Shown one piece after another: positions 47,701 to 58,692 of a stretch of DNA of 64,000 nt (the stretch's first letter is position 1; every line of letters starts with the position of its first letter). This DNA comes from Polytrichum commune (Eukaryota > Streptophyta > Polytrichopsida > Polytrichales > Polytrichaceae): positions 38,595,081 to 38,659,080 of the forward strand of contig OX485809.1 of NCBI GenBank assembly GCA_950295325.1. Direction: 5' to 3'. The notes below the pieces were generated by a model, which searched no databases, had not been told where the DNA came from, and was given only the letters and a program-made list of their open reading frames with translations. The translations under genes were made by a program, and so were the position numbers.

Positions 47701-49032
47701 GATGCTTGAGATAGAAAATGTGAAATGCAACACACACGATTTTTGTCAAATTTTTCATAGGGTGAACTTCACAAACCAAATACATGATAAGTATCAAATT
47801 GGAGTATGCGGATTGGAATGCTTGAACTTGATAGTTGTATTAGGGTATCCATCACGACTACGAGTATATTCTATGAATGGAATTATGAAATATGTTTAGG
47901 GAACATGGTTGGATTCCTTTTTATTTGTGATTAAAATACTTGAAATATGTCATTCCTATTCAACTTAGCGCAACAACTACATCTAGTCCACCCACATAGT
48001 AAATGCAGCTTAGCAACATAGTGTGCTAATGTTATTCGTTGGATTATCATTTCTCCTCCGTGCTTTGACTAGCATAAAGCATGTTGGGGGGGGGGGGGGG
48101 GTGGGTAGTTCAATAGCAAGATATTCACAATTTCCTTTTTTTTGTTGTTGTGCATGTTCCATCTTAAATCTTTAAGGTGTTTGTTAGTACATCCATACAT
48201 AACATTAGTCAGCATCATGGTTCATTTCCAGCCTAAAAATATTCAAATTTTTCTTACCCTTCACATAAGTTGAGGTCAGGTTGACATTGTTTATTTTTTC
48301 ATCGTGTTGCATTCTATTCTCATCATTTTTTGCGGCAACTCTCATGGCCCACCCAGCTCCCCAACTCTGTTAGGTAATGTTATGCAAAGGAGATGCAACC
48401 AAGTTTTTGTTTCTTCTTTTCATTTGCAATGCAAAGGGAGCACATTGGTCCTAACGAGAGAAGAGGGTTGAAGTTAGATGCAAACAATAGTCATTTCATA
48501 TATTAGTACCCCATAACATTATTCAGTTTCTATCAACCATTCCATTTTAAGAGTATCAATGAGAGTGTTTCACTCGAGTTTATAAGGTTGAATTTGTTGG
48601 TAGAAGAGAATAAACATGGTATAGTCTGGAATACTATCTAACGTAGTCCCGACCCCACCGAGCGTGCAATGATCGTTGAATAATGTTGTGCCATACATTC
48701 TACAAACCTAAATTTTAGAGTTGGTGTAACCTAAGTCTATTAAAGCAAAGGTGTTTTCCAAAAGGCATTTGAAAGGGCATAGTAAATAATTTCATTTCTT
48801 GAGCCAACTTTCAATGGAATTGTCGCAAAGATGTCACTTTGAATGGGATTGAAGGTTACTTCCATTGATAAATAATGTTAGGTTTACATTTCCATTGAAT
48901 GTCATCCCAACTTACTTTAGTTCATCCACTGTTGGTATATTTTGCATCCTAACATCTCTGTATTGAAATAATGTCATGAATGATTGAAATTTGGATGAAA
49001 AAACCCTTAATAAGTGGCAACAATTGGAGCTA
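47701..49032. other. Intergenic DNA
   Basis: G16 tract at 48086-48101; an isolated CATAACATTATTCAG terminus near 48522 suggests a decayed family C copy. No gene. Confidence 0.45.
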
Positions 49033-49198
49033 CATAACATTATTCAAATTCATAACAGTATTTTGTGGGACTGACAATATTCCATAGAATATTCTACTGT
49101 ATTCCCACATTCAGTCTAAATGTGGCAAATATCAAGGAATATTCCGTGAAATATTGTCAGTCCCGCAAAACACTGTTACGATTCTAAATAATGTTATG
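49033..49198. mobile_element. Family C palindromic MITE, second copy (166 bp)
   Basis: CATAACATTATTCAAAT at the left, its near complement ATTCTAAATAATGTTATG at the right. GGGACTGACAATATTCC and ATATTGTCAGTCCC make the interior fold back too. Confidence 0.85.
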
Positions 49199-49827
49199 AT
49201 TGTAAACCTTTGCTACCTAAAATTTCTTACAAGGAATGATAAATAATGGTAGGTTTACAGTTAGTGTTGGTGACACCACATCGGCAATTTACAATTATTG
49301 TTGAGCAAGGCCAATGGAATTGGTGAGACTAAAACATTATCTAGTGCAGTAAGGAGTCACCAATCTCCAAAAACGGACTTAGTTTTGAGCTTCTAGGACT
49401 CGGTTCTTTTTGGGTAGTTTATTTCCCTCCTCATTGCCATATACATGATAGTGCTCTAATCTTATGAATTTGGGTCTTACGGTTGGTAATCTCAAATTTG
49501 GATGACAGTGATTGTGATGAGAAGCCAATGACTCTAGGTGGTTATCTTGGGAGAATGCATATAATCTATGTGGTTTCTTATAACATGGATGTCAAATGTC
49601 TATTCTATATGCAAAACTTAAAAGAGATTAAAATGCATTTCACAAGATAGTATTTTACATGATGAAAGGCTAACATGAGAGTGCTCAACTTGGTCACTAA
49701 GAAATTTTTGTAGCCAGATTCTAGCTGCAATGGCTGTGTTTTTTAAAGTCCTAACCACAAGCAACTTACATTATTACCTTTTGGTGTGACCTTCAAGCAG
49801 TGGCAAGGCCTTGACATAGTTTTTCAT

Positions 49828-50216
49828 AAGGTAGGGGTGGCAATTTCCGTCCAAATTTCAGATGTGCCTAGTTGGGATGCTGAAACTATTTTTTTAAATA
49901 AATTTTGAGCGCTCCGCAAAGCTGGTGCAAGAGCAACTGTGAAAAAATCAAAATTTTCCAGCATGTTTATGATTTCCTACAAAATTTTAAAGGAAACCTT
50001 GTAGAGTGACCAACACTCGCACATAGGGTACGTGGTATATCCACATGATGGATTTCTAAAACCAACCGCTGGCAGCCAATGAAATGCTGGCAGCGTTGTG
50101 AACGGTAAAAGCACCTTGATAGGTGTTTTTGTAAACCCAGGTAAAAGCACCTAAAAGGGTGCTTCCGACATAGGGTTCGACTTTAGGACCCGCACGGAAA
50201 TTGCCACCCCTACCTT
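49828..50216. mobile_element. hAT-like MITE with 23-bp perfect TIR (389 bp)
   Basis: GGTAGGGGTGGCAATTTCCG at 49830-49849 is exactly mirrored at 50195-50214. TAGGGGTGGCAA is a common hAT terminus. No 8-bp target duplication is visible, and the right end abuts a family B copy. Noncoding. Confidence 0.75.
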
Positions 50217-50221
50217 GTCCT

Positions 50222-50460
50222 CAGCAGTGCCTGGGAAGTTTTTGGGCATAGTCGGTTAAGATCCTAGTTATTCTAAATCCAGCCAGTTCCATATTGACAT
50301 CTTCCAGTGTTTCTTTTATTTACTTGAGGTATATTCTCCTATATATTCCTCTAACATGACCGGTGATTCTCCTGAAGTCTTGAACATCAACCGGTTATTT
50401 CTCAAACTCAACCGGTTCGTCTGGAACTAACCGCCGGTTCTCCCCAGACAGTGGTGTACC
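50222..50460 (-). repeat. Repeat family B copy, best preserved, inverted
   Basis: From GCAGTGCCTGGGAAGTTTTT to CCGGTTCTCCCC...TGGTGTACC. It shows AACCGGTT motifs three times, each a palindromic hexamer-octamer. Confidence 0.7.
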
Positions 50461-51959
50461 ATAATTTCTAACAGTGTCAGCTCATGCCATGCATGCACAT
50501 GGTGTTTTCAACAGTTAGGTGACCAAAAGAAGAAGAAGAAGAAAAGAAAGAAGAAGCTTGCCAAGGCAATTCATGACTTTGTGAGTGTTTCAAATGTTAC
50601 ACTTCAATAATGTTTTAGAATCAAGGTAGGTGTGTATGATAAGTAGGTGATATTTTCTTTTCTTTTTTTGTTTCCTAGAGGATTTCATAACTATAGAACA
50701 AAATGAGAGTCAAATTCTATGTTTTCAGGAGGGGAACATCAAAATCCACTACTACCTTGTTCTTTATTTTTAATTTTTTCAGAATCAAAGGTTCCCACTA
50801 TGTCCCACAAGGGTGTGTGGTTAGCGTGGTTGGGGATGGACTTTGGAAGGGATTCAAGTAATTCTCCTCACGCATGCACTTGTGTAACACTACAATACCA
50901 TTTTCATAGAAGATGACTGTCATGCTCGTTCCCTGAGGGGTATCATGGGCATGTGTTGCCATGGCTAGCTATACGAGACCATCAAGAACAAGTATGGGAA
51001 ACAATGGTTGTGCGGCAAAGGCCCTATATATGAGACAACCACACTTTTCTCAATTACAAAATTAGTCCACCCCACACTAAATACCACAAGTACTTAATGT
51101 GGCATAGCGTATGGGCTTGCCAAGTTGCCCCGACACAATAGTGCTAGGTTAAGATTCGGTGGCATGAGTACACAAAGTCCCCAACACGATTTAAGGGGGC
51201 TTGACTCTTCGTATTCCATGCCAGGGTATTAAGGTTGTTGTTGAGGCCGGCTACCAGGGGACATCTCACAATAGAGTACCACATGGAAAGGGGGGGGGGT
51301 GTGATAGGCTTGGCGGACAAAGGATGTAGTGCTGCAGAAGTTAATCCACCCTTCCCCCTCCTTGGAAACTGCATTTGCAGCGACGCCCGTATCGAATAAG
51401 AGATTAGTAAATCAAATAAAATTTTATGTTGAGCCAATTTTAGGTGCCAATGGTAGACATAATTTGTCCTTGTGTAAGTGGCATATGTGTTAAAAATGGC
51501 CTAGGTTTTACATTGAAATATTGAATCGGTTGAGCCTACATCAAACCTTTGCTACAGTATAAATTATTTGGTCAAGGAAGACATATTTTGGATAGAAAAT
51601 TTAGGTTTAGGAGGAATGGGGATTAGTGCATCAAGTGTTGGTTGGACGTCTATCTGCAACCGCTAATGAGGCACCATGTCGACGTCGAACCAAGGGCACT
51701 ATTCCTTGCCACAATTGCGCACATTGGCGACCCCCTTGAGTGGTGACAAAGATGGAAAGGGGCGGAAGATTTGCTTGGGTGAGGGGGGGGGGGGTCCACA
51801 ACGCAGACATGCATGGGCTCCTTGGAGTAGTTGATTGTGGACACCGCATCATAGACTGCGTCGTAGAAGAGGCTTTGCAAGTTTGAGTCAATGATGGCTT
51901 GGACCAAATCCTCAAAGAGTTAGTGGACTAGAAAGAAACCAAAACACAATTGGAGGGGT

Positions 51960-52016
<57 letters not shown>

Positions 52017-52075
52017 GATATACATGCAAAGTACAATTACACACATCCAAAAATATTATCTTAAATTATATTATG
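50461..52075. other. Intergenic DNA with possible coding remnant
   Basis: A minus-strand frame at 51650-51907 (VQAIIDSNLQSLFYDAVYDAV) looks protein-like and lies downstream of the FCP1-like pseudogene, but I cannot assign it. G10 at 51290, G12 at 51783 and (GA)n at 51967-52014. Confidence 0.4.
51967..52014. repeat. (GA)n microsatellite, 48 bp
   Basis: The longest uninterrupted dinucleotide run in the window. Confidence 0.97.
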
Positions 52076-52857
52076 TTATTTTTCTTGAATGTACAACTCT
52101 ATATGCATGTAGTCCTTGGGATCCATGTATCTATCCCCTATTGAATTACTCCGTACAAATTGGGGGATAGGGCGCCTACTTCCTACAAGCCCATGAAAGT
52201 ATCTCCCAACGTTGATCGAAAATTGGTCTTGGACCTTCCCGATCGTCCACGTGGGGCATATTATGTAGTTGGAGGTGGGGATCAAGATGTTCTTAAGGGG
52301 TTGTCATCCACCATGAGCATGTTGTCACGGGTGGGCCGTACATCGTAGGGACACCCTATCATGGTGAGGCATTGGTCCTAGAATCTGGGTTTCAACACCT
52401 TCAAGTATTGGTTCATGATGGGATTCACTGGCTTCCCAACAACTCTCCCCTCCGGTGTCAACAATTTCATGCACGACTTATGCCCTAGGACCATGCAAGG
52501 GAGCTTGATCCCTTTGAATATGAACTTTACAATGGCATGGGCGCTTTCCAATCTCATGGAGCTCTAGATGGTCACCCACTATTTGGATAGGGCAATCTAA
52601 AAGAAACAACGGAGTGTGATCTGAATGTAAACAAGCTTGCTCTTGATGTATGTTGGGAGCCCGCCATAGTCCATGTTCTTGGGACTAGACAAGGGGAGAG
52701 GTTGGGGCCCCGGGACATGCACACAATGGACCAAGATCCCGTTGAGGTCCAGAATTACGAATTGCCGCCTAACAACCGCGGTGGGGTGGGAAATAATTGT
52801 GGGATTGGCCATGCCATGCTCCATATATATGATGGGAAGACGAGCAAGGGGGAGCAA
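52076..52857 (-). pseudogene. FCP1/SCP-like (NIF domain) phosphatase pseudogene
   Basis: HAD-fold phosphatases of this type dephosphorylate Ser/Thr, classically the RNA polymerase II tail. On the minus strand: RRQFVILDLNGILVHC (52770-52725) carries motif I, with the nucleophile Asp kept but the usual second Asp replaced by Asn (DLNG). YIKSKLVYIQ follows. Then, in a shifted frame, come ESAHAIVKFIFKGIKLPCM, LGHKSCMKLLTPEGRVVGKP and YLKVLKP. Motif III follows as DNMLMVDDNPLRTS. After another shift come NYIICPTW and YFHGLVGSRRPIPQFVRSN (52076-52285). Order and spacing match a whole domain, broken by at least two frameshifts and stops. DLNG variants are known among plant FCP1-like proteins, so the loss of the second Asp may predate decay. 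Confidence 0.75.
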
Positions 52858-53683
52858 TGACGCTATGCTCCATGCCCTATAGAGACATGCACGGGGGATG
52901 ACTACATTATGCTAAGTCCATTTCAAACATTTTTTAGGCAAGAGAGGAGCATGTGAAATACTATTGATAAGAAGAGATAAAAATGCACATTACAAACCAT
53001 TCAAGGGGACAAAAAAAATCAATAAAGATTCAGACATGGTAATGCATAGGTGAAAAAGAACGGTTTATTTTTTCAAGCATGTACGATTTGTCTAGAATAC
53101 AATTTGAAATGAGTAATTCAACAATTCATACTTCACAATCTACAAAATTGATATCATGCCACAAAGGTTGAGCCTAGTCGCACATAGGAGATCAGGCAGG
53201 GAGGAGGGGGGGGGGTGAGGGCGAGCGTAGCTAAGGAACAACCGCACACTGACCAAACATGACCCAAGAAATTTTGATCAACTGGCCCAAACTGGGAGGA
53301 CTAGATTAAATTCCAGTAAGAGTAGAGTAGGTGCCCTTACTCGCGTGGGGCAAATCTTAAAAAAAACTACAAGAGCTCACTCGTTCGCCATATTTTCATC
53401 TTTGAATCAAAAGGTGGTAAAATGCTACTGGGAATACCAACAACTTTAGGTCAAATTCATTTTTGGATTACTTTTTATGGGTGTGAGCTTGGCATTTTTT
53501 TCTATGCATTTTTAAGGTCTTTCAAGTATGCCATGGCACATTCTAGATTATCTAGATGCTTACACTGGATGGAATGCCTTATGTATAAAGTTTAAAATGG
53601 TGATTTAAAGATTCCATGGGTGTTTCATTTAAGATCGTGAGGGAGGACATAGCTTACGATCATCTGCTTTAATCATGCCACTA
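52858..53683. other. Intergenic DNA
   Basis: G10 tract at 53206; no gene recognised. Confidence 0.4.
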
Positions 53684-53719
53684 GGCTCCTGGCGAAATTA
53701 AGATATAGACCTCAGGATC
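53684..53719 (-). pseudogene. Possible second cox1 scrap, opposite orientation
   Basis: The minus strand reads DPEVYILISPGA, close to the HPEVYILILPGFG box of cytochrome oxidase subunit 1. It lies 170 bp from the cox1 start fragment and points the other way. The match is only about a dozen residues, so chance is possible. Confidence 0.4.
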
Positions 53720-53885
53720 GGGATAGATTTTCTTATTCCCACCAAAGCCCCCCACAGAACCCAACAACCTACAAAGTATGGCTACTTTCTCTATGTGTAC
53801 CAATGTGCGCGAGTTGATGGCGTGAAACAACCCCATTGCTACAATTATACGACATTTTAATCTTTTCTCAAGAGGGGGTTCTGAA

Positions 53886-54164
53886 ATGAACAATTTTGCA
53901 CAAAGAGGATTGTTTTCTACGAACCGCAAAGATATAGGGATTCTATATTACACTTTTGGTACCATTGCCGGAGTAATGGGTACATGCTTCTCAGTACTAA
54001 TTTGCAAGAAATTAGCACAACTTGGCAATCAAATTCTTAGTGGAAATCATCAACTTCATAAAGTATTAACAACAACTCACGTTTTTTTAATGATCATCTT
54101 TATGGTTATGCCTGCAATGATTGGTGGATTTGGTAATTGGTTCGTTTTGATTCTTATAGGTGCG
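53886..54164 (+). pseudogene. cox1: Nuclear copy of mitochondrial cox1, first 93 codons
   Basis: Cytochrome c oxidase subunit 1 is the catalytic core of complex IV, normally about 525 residues and mitochondrially encoded. Here the frame begins [18 protein letters not shown] and runs through [13 protein letters not shown] and [15 protein letters not shown], then leaves the family abruptly after residue 93 (54164). Differences from plant cox1 include W8G, H14R and P87L. These, the truncation and the repeat context show a nuclear mitochondrial insertion (NUMT), not a working gene. The start is bryophyte/fern-like (MNNFAQR). The open frame continues to 54317 through unrelated sequence. Confidence 0.9.
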
Positions 54165-54220
54165 GCTTGGGTTGGTATACCGTGCGTCATGCAAGGTGCC
54201 TTCATTGTTGGGTCAATGAG

Positions 54221-55593
54221 TTACCTCGTCCTAGTCATCTCTAGTAGTTGCAACAACAACCTCCATCCTCCCCCCCCCCCCCCCCTCCCCGGTGCTTGGT
54301 TTGTTGCGCCATTGTAGTCAAGAACTTGTTGTTGCACATGTTGAGTATCAAACCCTTGTCTCAAACTAGGCTCCGCATGCACATCATGCATTGGATCATC
54401 GATTGAGTTGGAAATAAAAGTATCACTAGGCCCTTGCGGACCTTCAACATCTAACATTTGGGCTCAGGATGCATCTTGATGTTCCTCTTGGTCACCCAAA
54501 GGCGGTGGTGGGTTTGGGGTCGGTTGATCCAAACTGCTCAACAACAGGAGGGGTATTAGGGCACCAAGAAGGACTTCACGAGTGGGGGAGATTGGGGTGC
54601 TTGACTCAAACGTGGTGGGGTCATCCCACTACACTAAATAGGTAGATTAGTGTTAGATGAAGATTAGTGTTAGATGCAATAGTTACCTAAAACACTAATT
54701 TTCAACTGATATTACAATTAGTGTTTGAATAGGGTTTGAACAAATTATACCTTTTACGAGGTTCTCATATTCTTCTTCCTTCAATTCTTCATTCCAAGAT
54801 TTACAAAATATCATCTAACACTAAATGCGCTCATGTAAATATTTAAAGTTACTACTTGGTACAAATAGTGTTAGAGTTGACATTTAGTGTTCTAACACTA
54901 TAGAGACAATTTACATTTAGCATTTTCATCGACTATTAGTGTTTCCAACACTAATCTACCTATTTAGTGTAGTGAGAGGGTAGTAATATTTTAGGGATTT
55001 GAGAGGGGAGGGGGACAAAAGTGTTGGGGGCCCCATGCACTCCTTGCATGCTAGGGTTGCTCATTTGTTGCACATGGGTGTATGGCAAACGACGGGGTCG
55101 CCCATGTGAAGGGTTGTTGTGGGATGTGTTGTGTTGGGAACCCCGAAGGCAAGTGAATTAATATGCTCGACGAAGCCATCACCAAACATTGCGCCCACAT
55201 GCCTTGTATCACCTGTGTGATAATATCCGTGCTCGATGGTGGTTGAGCCATGGCCCATTGCCACTCTTAGTTTAGGAGTAGAGCCCTCAACTCTATCACC
55301 TCATTTTGCACCAAAGGTTTTTTGGCCACCACTTTTTGAAGACAAACACATTGCTCTCCTCGCTAAGCCTATGCTTATTGGCCCTCCTCCATGGTGAACA
55401 CCTTGGGCTTCACCCTCACCATATTGGCGAATGTTCTAGGAAGAAGTGGCTCCGACCTCAGTCTCTTCGCAAAGCACATGTCATCCTCATCTTCACTAGA
55501 GATTGTGATGTGTCCAACACTACATACACACTGTAGTGGGTTTTCCCCCTTCAACTTCCTTTGCTCTCTAAACACAGTCATGGCATCGTCCAC
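54221..55593 (-). pseudogene. Degenerate coding tract interrupted by a TIR element
   Basis: Minus-strand frames 55593-55375 (SSEDEDDMCFAKRLRSEP), 55251-55051 (MAQPPSSTDIITQVIQ) and, beyond the 54627-54974 element, DDPTTFESSTPISPTREVLL (about 54620-54565) and MLDVEGPQGPSDTFIS (54457-54221). They read like a low-complexity, proline-rich part of one protein. Removing the element leaves the same strand open on both sides. No family is recognised. Confidence 0.4.
54627..54974. mobile_element. CACTA-ended MITE with perfect 28-bp TIR (348 bp)
   Basis: CACTACACTAAATAGGTAGA starts at 54627 and its exact complement closes at 54974; the full 28 bp match. The interior repeats TTAGTGTT-like octamers many times. 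The 3-bp target duplication expected of CACTA elements is not seen (TCC versus AGA). Noncoding. Confidence 0.85.
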
Positions 55594-57479
55594 AAAGAAG
55601 CCAGGATAACCAATTTGATTAGAGGAATTGCGGCATGCATTGTTTTTTCCCGGCTAGGGGCTTCTAATTGTTGGATGTGGCCATCAACCCAACCTCGTCC
55701 TCCCCTTCAACCCTCGTGCCATCCTCCTCTTCATTGTCTTCCTACATGTCTTTTGCCTCCTAGTCTCCGCCCTTCAAGATGGATTGTCGGGATACACTAC
55801 AATAAGAGACTCAATGTCAATGATGAGGGCCTTTGATCAATTTATGCAGGTGGATGGTGCCTCACCCTATCCAATGGGTTATGTCTCCTCTTGGTAGCTC
55901 CTGGGTAGCCAATCTAGGACATCCATCTTTACTAGTGCCATTTGGGTCTTGTAAAATTCAAAAACATTATCCTCAATATATAATTATATATTCAACCCCA
56001 ACATTTGCACTAGCAAAGGGGAACAAGTTAACAAAACAATTTGGGGCACTGGAACCAAACTAAAACCATTAGTTTGGGGCAGTCAACCTAAAATAAGCAC
56101 TATTAATTTGGGTCGACCAACCCAAACTAAGCACTAAACCCTAAACCCCTAAACTTTGAATCGCTAAATGTTATACTTACCAACGCAACATACATAGGCT
56201 TTGTCCCTTCAAAAATGTTAAAGATAGTGACCCCTCTATGCATAAGGGTCCTCATCATCTTCATGTAGAAATCCATCCTCGACTCGTCTGTGGCATAATT
56301 CCTATATTCTTCCTCTTTATTGAGGGACTTTTGATTACCCAACCTTTCTAGGACCTAGAAGAATTTGCCCATTCTTGGACATTGGGTTGTCTCCGCGCTT
56401 GAAGAACTTTGTTTCGTATATGAAGTAAAGGCATATAATATTGATGACCTTGTTGTTTTTAGTCTTCCAAGGTCAAGTACGCTCTTTTTGCAGGGCCAAA
56501 AATATAGTCATATTTTGTTACAACATAATCCGTCTGCAAGTTCCTCACAATTTTGTAAACTTGCTCAACCCTCCTATCTTCCACTATCCACAACCACGCT
56601 TGGGGTTCCCTCAGCTTGGGACTAGCATAATCAATAAACTTGAAGACAAAAGGCTCGTAGAATGGGGTGCTAATTGTGCCCTCAAATGAACTCTCGGGAA
56701 TGTTCCTAAAGTCCATAATTCCAAAGGAGAGGTGGCATTTTGCTTTCGTCCTTATGGCCAACCTTGGATATTCAAGGGTTCCAATGTAATTTGGTTGAAA
56801 TGTGAGTCGCCCTCAAACCAAACAATCAATTTCTCTTTGATGAAGTTCAAGAAAACCCGCATTATGTAGTTGGAAAATACTCAATCTTGCCCCCCTTGAC
56901 AATCTTGGACTTCAAGTACTCTTCTTCTGCCTCCCGGATAAGAGTGACCATGGATGCATTGGTGAACTTGTACTTAGCCTTGAATGCCCTCTAGTTCTCA
57001 TGGTCGACATCCCCGTCAACAACAAAGTTCATTTGCGGCATAAGCTTGCTAAGCTCCTAGACTATCGTTGTCTTTTTCTTTTCTTTATTTTTTATTTTTT
57101 TAGTTCTCAATCCTTTCCTTCATTGTATAGCAAGAGGGAACGAAGGCTTTTGGTTTAGAGAACACAATGTTGGGATGCACCCAACATCTCTTCATGGTTG
57201 GCTGTCGCAACCCTTGCTAGCCCCCCTTGACAATCTTGCCAATTTTCAATTCTAGCAAAGGTTACGAGCGCTAACCATTCGCATTCCGCCATGCTAATGA
57301 TTAGCTCCTCCTACCCCGGACCTTATAGTTCATAGGAGGGAACCAACCCTCCTACTTTGCTTTCGGGACTCACCCCTTAATTGGTAACCCATTCCTAGAT
57401 GTGGACTTCCATCCATGGAAGTCCAATCCCATGTTGATCATCGCATTGCCGGAGCAACACTACAACAACCCGAACCATA

Positions 57480-58110
57480 CTAGGCAACTATGGCCTCACA
57501 ATGGGCCAATGCCCATGGAGGCCTTGCCGTTCGGCCTCGGGTGGGTGAGGCCACACCACCTCACCCATATAAGCCTCTAGGACTTCACGCGGGGCCCCTA
57601 CCCCACCGTCAACCAACCTCTTGTCTCTCTACCAAGAGTTGGGGCCAAGTGGACATTTTCCTTTAGCCGCTGGGCTAAGAAGCCTCTAGCAGCTTCAGAC
57701 CATCATAACTTCCTTGTATGATGTCCGATGCTAGCAACCAACCACTTCATCTTCATCTACGTTTCACGTAGATGCCGATGGACTCCTCACGTGCCCCATT
57801 TGGGCAAGTAATGAGTACGTTATGCCTCTTTGAACCTTGGCAGTCCCGGGAGTCACTCCCAGGCACTGCTGAACCAGGGCGCTGTCCCGGGACAGCGCCC
57901 CACTCAAATGGCCATAACTCCTAGCTCACACCTCCGATTGAGGTGTTCTTGAGCTTTCTAGAATCACCACGCCATGAGCTACGCATAACTCATGGCCTTA
58001 CCCTTGTGCCTCCTAATCTTCGTGGGTGGGAGGCGTTCCCAACGCCCGGGGCCCTCACCCACACTAGGATCACTTGGGCCCTCTCACCAATGGCGCCACA
58101 AGTCCCGGGT
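57480..58110. other. GC-rich multi-hairpin block
   Basis: Within this otherwise AT-rich window lie ATGGGC/GCCCAT (57500-57515), GGGTGAGG/CCTCACCC (57543-57566), the perfect 24-bp palindrome with half-site GGGCGCTGTCCC (57877-57900), and nested GTGGGTG(GCGTT/AACGC)CACCCAC (58022-58062). AGTCCCGGG.GTCACTCC occurs twice (57842, 58100). It interrupts the surrounding minus-strand coding tract and may be a separate insertion. Confidence 0.7.
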
Positions 58111-58555
58111 GTCACTCCGGGGTCCCCTTTGTGCCCATGGTGTTTCAGGCACTCCTCATGGAGAGGTGCGCGACATTGGCGCTACATGGAGGATATGGGA
58201 TGTGGCCTTTATCATCTCTCTTGTGAGGCCTTGCAATGTCTTGAAGAGCTCCCTCACTAGAGGTTGCATCTGCTTGAAGTTTGAACATAGCTTTAACAAT
58301 ATATTGGTGTCTGGATCAATGAGGTCTCCGGTCTTGTATTTCTTGAACCCTAATTCCACTTTCTCCAAATGGCATCTGAGGAGGTTATTAAGTAGATCTT
58401 CCCCTTGAGCTCCTTGTACCTCTTCTACTTGTGGTAGACGTTATCAATAGATGAGAACTTGTTGATGATTCATATTTGAAAACATGCATGCAACACACAT
58501 GGGGATCTGGCTAGAAGCAAAAGAAAATGCCGTATGTAGAATACTTTAATTGTTT

Positions 58556-58692
58556 GGGGCGATCGCCTCAAACTATGGTTGCGCGGTTTAGGGTGACTGC
58601 TTCAAACTATGAATGCACAATTTAGGGCGACAACTTCAAACTATGAACGCACAATTTGGAGCGACTGCCCCAAACCATGAGTGCACAATCTA
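58556..58692. repeat. 34-bp tandem repeat, four copies
   Basis: The core CAAACTATGAATGCACAATT recurs at 58569, 58603, 58637 and 58671 with an exact 34-nt period and mild divergence. Confidence 0.9.

Noticed and set aside
56137-56156. Interstitial telomere repeat (CCCTAAACCCCTAAAC)
   Set aside because: Only two imperfect units, too short to support the claim.
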